Assembly: GCA_964247735.1 (NCBI GenBank)
Contig: CAXTVS010000001.1
Coordinates: 124,001 to 188,000 of the forward strand
Reading direction: 5' to 3'
Length of the DNA stretch: 64,000 nt
Source: Lichenicola sp964247735
GTDB taxonomy: Bacteria; Pseudomonadota; Alphaproteobacteria; Acetobacterales; Acetobacteraceae
Shown: positions 59,477-64,000 of the stretch, piece by piece
Position numbering within the stretch: the stretch's first letter is position 1
How the letters are laid out: each line of letters starts with the position of its first letter
Translations under genes and position numbers: made by a program
The notes under the pieces: model-generated
What the model saw: only the letters and a program-made list of their open reading frames with translations
The model's database searches: none
What the model was told of the DNA's origin: nothing

Positions 59477-60217
59477 ATGTTCAGGCTCGACGGCCAGACC
59501 GCGCTGGTGACCGGTGCTTCGGGCGGGATCGGCGCCGCGATCGCGCGCGCGCTGCACCGCCAGGGGGCCGCGGTGGCCCTGTCCGGCACCAGGCGGGACG
59601 CGCTCGAGGCGCTGGCGGCCGAGCTGGGCGGGCGGGCGCACCCGTGCCCGGCCGACCTGTCCGACCCGGCCGCCCCCGACGCGCTGGTGGCCGCTGCCGA
59701 GGCGGCCTGCGGGACGCCGCTGTCGATCCTGGTCAACAACGCCGGCCTGACCCGCGACACCCTGGCGCTGCGCATGAAGGACGAGGACTGGGCCCGGGTG
59801 ATGGAGGTCGACCTGAGCGCCCCCTTCCGCCTCGCCCGTGCGGCGCTGAAGGGCATGCTGCGCCGGCGCGCGGGCCGCATCGTCTCCATCGGCTCCATCG
59901 TCGGCACCACCGGCAACGGCGGCCAGGCGAACTACGCCGCCGCCAAGGCGGGGCTGATCGGCATGAGCAAGTCGCTGGCGCAGGAGGTCGGCTCGCGCGG
60001 CATCACCGTGAACGTGGTGGCCCCCGGCTTCGTCGCCACCGCCATGACCGACGGGCTGCCCGACGAGCAGAAGGCGAAGCTCCGCGCGGCGATTCCGCTC
60101 GGACGGATGGGAACGCCGGACGACATCGCGGCCGCCGTGGTCTATCTGTCGTCGCAGGAGGCGGCCTGGATCACCGGCGTGACGCTGCATGTCAATGGCG
60201 GAATGGCGATGAGCTGA
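59477..60217 (+). CDS. fabG: 3-oxoacyl-ACP reductase
   Basis: 246 residues. VTGASGGIGAAIARALHRQG is the NADPH motif, NNAGLTRDTLALRMKDEDW the FabG signature. Catalytic Ser140, Tyr153 and Lys157 are visible (SIGSIVGTTG, YAAAK). Reduces 3-ketoacyl-ACP in each elongation cycle. AGGAAAAC precedes the ATG. Confidence 0.97.
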   Translation: MFRLDGQTALVTGASGGIGAAIARALHRQGAAVALSGTRRDALEALAAELGGRAHPCPADLSDPAAPDALVAAAEAACGTPLSILVNNAGLTRDTLALRMKDEDWARVMEVDLSAPFRLARAALKGMLRRRAGRIVSIGSIVGTTGNGGQANYAAAKAGLIGMSKSLAQEVGSRGITVNVVAPGFVATAMTDGLPDEQKAKLRAAIPLGRMGTPDDIAAAVVYLSSQEAAWITGVTLHVNGGMAMS

Positions 60218-60231
60218 GGCAATGTCGTTGC

Positions 60232-60267
60232 GGTTTCCCCGCGCCGCCTTGGCGGCGTCGCGGGAAC
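60232..60267. terminator. imperfect stem-loop between fabG and acpP
   Basis: GGTTTCCCCGCG...CGCGGGAACC with inner CCGCC-tt-GGCGG forms a long GC-rich imperfect hairpin in the 155-bp gap. It could be an attenuator or processing site that lets acpP be made at a higher level than fabG, or simply a terminator preceding an acpP promoter. Confidence 0.45.
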
Positions 60268-60372
60268 CATGCTAAGCGCCCGCTGCTTCGTCCGGAGCGG
60301 GTCGCAGGTGGCAGAACAGGACGAACGATCGAACCGCCCGCGGATCCAAGGGCACCTAGGGAAGCAGATCAG

Positions 60373-60612
60373 ATGAGCGAAATCGCCGACAAGGTTAAGA
60401 AGATCGTGGTCGAGCACCTCGGAGTCGAGGACAGCAAGGTGACCCCGGAAGCTTCGTTCATCGACGACCTGGGTGCCGACAGCCTCGACACGGTCGAGCT
60501 GGTGATGGCGTTCGAGGAAGCGTTCGGGGTCGAGATCCCCGAGGACGCGGCCGAGAAGATCAGCACCGTGAAGGACGCGATCGACTACATCGAGAAGCAG
60601 AAGGCCGCCTGA
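60373..60612 (+). CDS. acpP: acyl carrier protein
   Basis: 79 residues, strongly acidic. The phosphopantetheine site GADSLDTVEL has Ser37. ADKVKKIVVEHLGVEDSKVT and FGVEIPEDAAEKISTVKDAI match AcpP. Holds growing acyl chains for fatty-acid synthesis and supplies phospholipid and lipid A synthesis. AGGGAAG is the likely ribosome site. Expressed at high level in all bacteria; the stem-loop upstream may help separate its level from fabG. Confidence 0.98.
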   Translation: MSEIADKVKKIVVEHLGVEDSKVTPEASFIDDLGADSLDTVELVMAFEEAFGVEIPEDAAEKISTVKDAIDYIEKQKAA

Positions 60613-60655
60613 CGCCGGCGGCGCGCGCCATCTTTCCGCTGATCGGGACCGGACC

Positions 60656-61966
60656 ATGGCAAGCGACAGCCACCATCCTTCCGGCATGGCCGGACAGGCC
60701 TCCTCCGGACGGCGGCGCGTGGTCGTCACCGGGATGGGGATCGCGAGCCCGCTCGGCATCGGCGTCGAGACGGTCTGGGGCCGCCTGCTCGAAGGCCGGT
60801 CCGGCATCAACCGGATCGCCGCCTTCGACCCGTCCGGCCTGCCGGCCCAGGTGGCCGGCGAGGTGCCGGCCGGGCTGTCCGGCGACGGCGGGCTGACCCT
60901 CGACGACTGGGTCCCGCACAAGGACCAGAAGAAGATGGACCGCTTCATCCATCTCGGCATGGTCGCCGCTGCCGAGGCCGTCGCCGACAGCGGCTGGGTT
61001 CCGGCCACCGAGGAGGACCGCGAGAACACCGGGGTCATGATCGGCTCCGGCATCGGCGGCCTGCAGACCATCTACGAGACCTCGATCCAGGTGCACGAGG
61101 GCAAGGCGCGACGGGTGTCGCCGTTCTTCATCCCGTCGGCGCTGATCAACCTGATCTCCGGCCACGTCTCGATCCGGTTCGGCTTCAAGGGGCCGAACCA
61201 TTCCGCCGTCACCGCCTGCGCCACCGGCGTGCACGCGATCGGCGACGCCGCGCGCCTGATCATGCTGGGCGACGCCGACGTCATGGTCGCCGGCGGCGCC
61301 GAGGCGGCGGTGTGCGCGCTCGGCATCGCCGGGTTCTGCGCCTCCCGCGCCCTGTCCACCGGGTTCAACGAGGCCCCGGCCCGTGCCTCGCGCCCCTGGG
61401 ACCGCGACCGCGACGGCTTCGTCATGGGCGAGGGCGCCGGCATCCTGGTGCTGGAGGAGTACGAGCACGCCAGGGCGCGCGACGCCAGGATCTACGGCGA
61501 GGTGATCGGCTACGGCCTGTCCGGCGACGCGCACCACATCACCGCCCCCGCCGAGGGTCATGCCGGCGCCTACCGCGCCATGGTCAAGGCGCTGAACAGC
61601 GCCGGGCTGGGCCCGGAGCACATCCAGTACGTCAACGCCCACGGCACCTCCACCATGGCCGACGACCTGGAGCTCGAAGCCGTCGAGCGCCTGTTCGGCG
61701 ACCACGCGAGGACCCTGGCGATGTCGTCCACCAAGTCCGCCACCGGCCACCTGCTGGGCGCGGCCGGCGCCATCGAGGCGATCTTCTCGCTGCTGGCGAT
61801 ACGCGACGACGCCGCCCCCCCGACGCTGAACCTCGACAACCCGTCGCGCCCCAGCGCCATCGACCGGGTGGCGCACGAGGCGCAGCGCCGGCCGATCCGC
61901 GTGGCGCTGAGCAACAGCTTCGGCTTCGGCGGCACCAACGCCAGCCTGGTGGTGCGCGGCGTCTGA
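60656..61966 (+). CDS. fabF: 3-oxoacyl-ACP synthase II
   Basis: 436 residues. An N-terminal extension of about 20 residues precedes VVVTGMGIASPLGIGVETVW. Active-site Cys188 (VTACATGVHAIG), His329 (HGTSTMADDLEL) and His365 (SATGHLLGAAGAIEAIFSLL) are in place, with GFGGTNASLVV at the C terminus. Condenses malonyl-ACP with acyl-ACP in chain elongation. It follows acpP by 43 bp, a pairing found in most bacteria. Confidence 0.97.
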   Translation: MASDSHHPSGMAGQASSGRRRVVVTGMGIASPLGIGVETVWGRLLEGRSGINRIAAFDPSGLPAQVAGEVPAGLSGDGGLTLDDWVPHKDQKKMDRFIHLGMVAAAEAVADSGWVPATEEDRENTGVMIGSGIGGLQTIYETSIQVHEGKARRVSPFFIPSALINLISGHVSIRFGFKGPNHSAVTACATGVHAIGDAARLIMLGDADVMVAGGAEAAVCALGIAGFCASRALSTGFNEAPARASRPWDRDRDGFVMGEGAGILVLEEYEHARARDARIYGEVIGYGLSGDAHHITAPAEGHAGAYRAMVKALNSAGLGPEHIQYVNAHGTSTMADDLELEAVERLFGDHARTLAMSSTKSATGHLLGAAGAIEAIFSLLAIRDDAAPPTLNLDNPSRPSAIDRVAHEAQRRPIRVALSNSFGFGGTNASLVVRGV

Positions 61967-61997
61967 TCCCGCCCGCCACCGGCGCCGCCCTGCCCTG

Positions 61998-63035
61998 ATG
62001 CGCAGGCTGCTCGTCCTGCTGCTCCTGCTGGCCGGGCTGGGCGGCATCGGCGCACTCGGCATGCGTGCCCTCGCCACCCGCGCCGGGCCGCTGCCGCAGG
62101 CGACGGAGCTCGTGGTGCCGCACGGCCGCCTGCGCACGGTGGCAGCAGGGCTGCAGCGCGACGGGGTGCTGCCGCCCGGGCAGCTGGAGCTGCTGCTGTT
62201 CGCCGTGCTGGCGCGCATCACCGATCACGGCCTGCCGCTGCACGCAGCCGAGTTCCGGTTCCCCCCGCACGCCTCGCTGCTGGCGGTGCTGGCGATCCTG
62301 CGCCACGCCCGCCCGGTGCAGCACGAGCTGACGATCCCCGAAGGACTGTCGGCGGCGCAGATCGCCGGCCTGCTCGACCGCGCCCCCGCCCTGACCGGCG
62401 GCTTCGACCTGCCGGCGGAGGGCGGGGTGCTGCCGGAAACCTACGACTACGAGCGGGACACGTCGCGCCGGGCGCTGCTCGGCCGCATGCACGCGGCGCT
62501 GCGCCAGACGCTCGCCACCGTCTGGATGGGCCGCGACCCGTCGGTGCCGCTGTCCGACCCGGAACAGCTGCTGGTGCTGGCCAGCATCGTCGAGCGCGAG
62601 ACCGGCCTCGCGAACGAGCGGCCCCTGGTGGCGGAGGTGTTCCTGAACCGGATCAGGCAGGGCATGAAGCTGCAATCCGACCCGACCGTGTCCTACGCCG
62701 CCGCCGGCGGCCTCGGCGTCCTGCCGCGCCCGCTGACCCGGTCCGACCTGCTGCAGCCCAACCCCTACAACACCTACGTCATCCCCGGCCTGCCGCCCGG
62801 CCCGATCAGCGCGCCGGGGCTGGCGGCGCTGCAGGCGGTGGCGCATCCGGCGCAGGGCGGCCTGCTGTACTTCGTCGCCAACGGCAGCGGCGGCCACGCC
62901 TTTTCCGCCAGCCTCGCCGACCACCTGCGCAACGTGGCGCAGTTCCGCGCCATCGAGGCGGCCCGTCCGGGACAGATGCCGACCCTCGACCCGCTGCGCC
63001 CGCCGCCCCAGGTGCCGACCGCACCGGGACGGTAA
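61998..63035 (+). CDS. mltG: endolytic peptidoglycan transglycosylase
   Basis: 345 residues. One N-terminal TM segment (LLVLLLLLAGLGGIGALGMR) then the periplasmic YceG-like domain: LTIPEGLSAAQIAGLLDRAP, LPETYDYERDTSRRALL, the catalytic ASIVERETG (Glu199), FLNRIRQGMKLQSDPTVSYA and PYNTYVIPGLPPGPISAPGL. Cleaves nascent glycan strands and is thought to set their length. Downstream of fabF as in many alphaproteobacteria. Confidence 0.96.
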   Translation: MRRLLVLLLLLAGLGGIGALGMRALATRAGPLPQATELVVPHGRLRTVAAGLQRDGVLPPGQLELLLFAVLARITDHGLPLHAAEFRFPPHASLLAVLAILRHARPVQHELTIPEGLSAAQIAGLLDRAPALTGGFDLPAEGGVLPETYDYERDTSRRALLGRMHAALRQTLATVWMGRDPSVPLSDPEQLLVLASIVERETGLANERPLVAEVFLNRIRQGMKLQSDPTVSYAAAGGLGVLPRPLTRSDLLQPNPYNTYVIPGLPPGPISAPGLAALQAVAHPAQGGLLYFVANGSGGHAFSASLADHLRNVAQFRAIEAARPGQMPTLDPLRPPPQVPTAPGR

Positions 63036-63126
63036 GCCGACCGGCCTGCTACGGATGTCGGATCCGCGACCATCCCGCGCCACAAGCCATGCCATCAGCT
63101 CCACGGCAACCCAGGACGAAGGCACT

Positions 63127-63720
63127 ATGAGAAGCACCCGCACCGCCCTTGGCGTCGCGGTCCTGCTCGCGTCCGCCATCCTGCTCGCCAGCCGGACGGG
63201 CCAGGGCGCCCCGCCGGCTCTCGCCGTCATCTCCGATCCCGCCGTGCTGGACGCGGTGCGTGCAGCCGCCAGCCGGCCGACCGGCGGCGCCAGGCTGGCT
63301 GACCCGCTCCTGTTCACCGACCAGTCCTTCCGGATCATCGGTGGCCGCGATGCCGGGACTCTGGTGTCCGGACGCGGCACGCTGCCTGCCCGGGCCGCCG
63401 ATGCCAATCCCGTCACCGCCTGCTTCGTTGCCCTGGCGCCTCCCGTCGGTGCACCGCAGCTCGTCACCACCATCGGTGCAGGCGACTGGGAAGCGGAAAG
63501 CTGCAACGGGATCATGGCGGTCGGATTGCTGCCGGAAGCCGATGGACTCATGCGCGCGGTCCTCATCTACCGGACGACGGCACCGCACGAGTCGCCGGTC
63601 GAGCCGGTCATCGTGTCCTGGAGCGCCACAAGGCCCCTCGCCCTCGATGGGGGAGCCTCCAGGCGTGCCTCGCTCGCGGGAGCGGAAACCGTGCAGCAGG
63701 TGCGTGCCGCGCTGAAGTAG
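63127..63720 (+). CDS. exported protein of unknown function
   Basis: 197 residues from ATG 63127 (MRSTRTALGVAVLLASAILL), where AAGG lies just upstream. Signal peptide to about QGAPPA. No family recognised. The mature part is a mixed alpha/beta sequence (VISDPAVLDAVRAAASRPTG, VTACFVALAPPVGAPQLVTT) with two Cys (TACFV, ESCNG) that could pair in the periplasm. Between mltG and a Tat-exported protein; probably its own unit. Confidence 0.7.
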   Translation: MRSTRTALGVAVLLASAILLASRTGQGAPPALAVISDPAVLDAVRAAASRPTGGARLADPLLFTDQSFRIIGGRDAGTLVSGRGTLPARAADANPVTACFVALAPPVGAPQLVTTIGAGDWEAESCNGIMAVGLLPEADGLMRAVLIYRTTAPHESPVEPVIVSWSATRPLALDGGASRRASLAGAETVQQVRAALK

Positions 63721-63838
63721 GCCGGACCTGCGGTCGCATCAGGGCGACGGACGCAAGGTTTATTGATCCCTCTGAGGGAAACCGCCTGCCCGGTCAGCGC
63801 TCTCGTCTCGGCCAGCCCACGTCCAGCCGGAGACCTGC

Positions 63839-64000
63839 ATGCCTGACGTCACGCGCCGAACCCTGTTCGGCAGCACGGTCGGCCTGGCCGGCGCCGGGCT
63901 GGTCGCGCCCGCCCTCGCCGCCACCCTGACCGGCGGGCAGCAGGAGCCGCAGGACCTGCGCGGGGTGGTCAAGGACGGCACCGTCACCCTGCCGCCGCTG
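63839..64000 (+). CDS. Tat-exported protein, 3' end outside window
   Basis: Only 54 codons are visible. MPDVTRRTLFGSTVGLAGAG begins a twin-arginine signal (RRTLFGS) with a weakly hydrophobic h-region and an AxA-type end (APALAAT). A folded cofactor-bearing enzyme is the usual cargo of such signals, but the mature residues seen (QQEPQDLRGVVKDGTVTLPP) do not identify it. Confidence 0.7.
   Translation, partial: MPDVTRRTLFGSTVGLAGAGLVAPALAATLTGGQQEPQDLRGVVKDGTVTLPPL

Overview
The window reads as chromosomal DNA of a high-G+C alphaproteobacterium, most likely a member of the Acetobacteraceae/Rhodospirillales. This placement is inferred from gene content and codon use; no 16S rRNA gene is present. 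Supporting signs are the order fabD-fabG-acpP-fabF-mltG, an ETF-QO/ETF operon, a DUF3618 / holin-X-like stress operon, a GGAAC-N17-CGTT promoter of the alphaproteobacterial general stress (EcfG) type, and very GC-rich third codon positions. There are no phage genes, insertion sequences, CRISPR arrays or rRNA genes. One tRNA gene, tRNA-Ala(CGC), is present.

Layout. 1-1070: 3' part of a zinc alcohol dehydrogenase. 1108-1749: a HigB/HigA toxin-antitoxin pair. 1875-8585: a D-xylose locus, with xylA and a LacI-type regulator divergent from the ABC importer xylFGH. 8691-10693: a small lower-G+C accessory patch with a decayed PIN-toxin module and an orphan secreted protein. 10915-18273: an S9 oligopeptidase, a TPR/GT41 protein glycosyltransferase and a Tricorn-type protease. 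18718-19767: a secreted alpha/beta hydrolase. 19888-23489: an Mla/MCE-type lipid transporter (STAS-permease, ATPase, MCE protein, lipoprotein). 23610-26412: a Rieske/FAD oxidoreductase, an SDR and a ferritin-like protein. 26587-30983: ETF-QO, ETF-beta, ETF-alpha and pantothenate kinase in one tight operon. 31187-38068: a GlcG-like protein, a diguanylate cyclase, tRNA-Ala, YggT, a membrane GT2, an FAD/NAD protein and a hybrid histidine kinase. 38179-40969: an envelope-stress operon and a GlsB-like protein with an EcfG-like promoter. 41044-46822: an AI-2E/PerM protein with a long C-terminal extension and a 1257-residue three-module glycosyltransferase. 46949-51345: small redox, NTF2-fold, cupin and secreted proteins and a second alpha/beta hydrolase. 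51478-53303: MntR and MntH. 53377-56928: a signal-less betaine-binding-like protein, two methyltransferases and a DUF218 protein. 57002-58318: a divergent NRAMP protein. 58473-63035: fatty-acid synthesis genes and mltG. 63127-64000: a small exported protein and the start of a Tat-exported protein.

Functional themes. Xylose uptake and isomerisation are encoded together, but xylulokinase is not in the window. The ETF operon feeds electrons from acyl-CoA and other dehydrogenases into ubiquinone and is joined to CoA synthesis. Fatty-acid synthesis lies at the other end. Envelope maintenance is represented by the MCE transporter, MltG, the stress operon and glycosyltransferases. Manganese homeostasis is encoded by mntR/mntH, whose intergenic region supports a repressor site overlapping a promoter that would give a leaderless mntH mRNA. 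The least ordinary items are that leaderless promoter, the NRAMP protein with altered metal ligands, the coupled betaine-binding-like/methyltransferase genes, the multi-module glycosyltransferase, the AI-2E C-terminal domain, the frameshifted PIN toxin, and a set of 12-15 bp tandem duplications at four loci.
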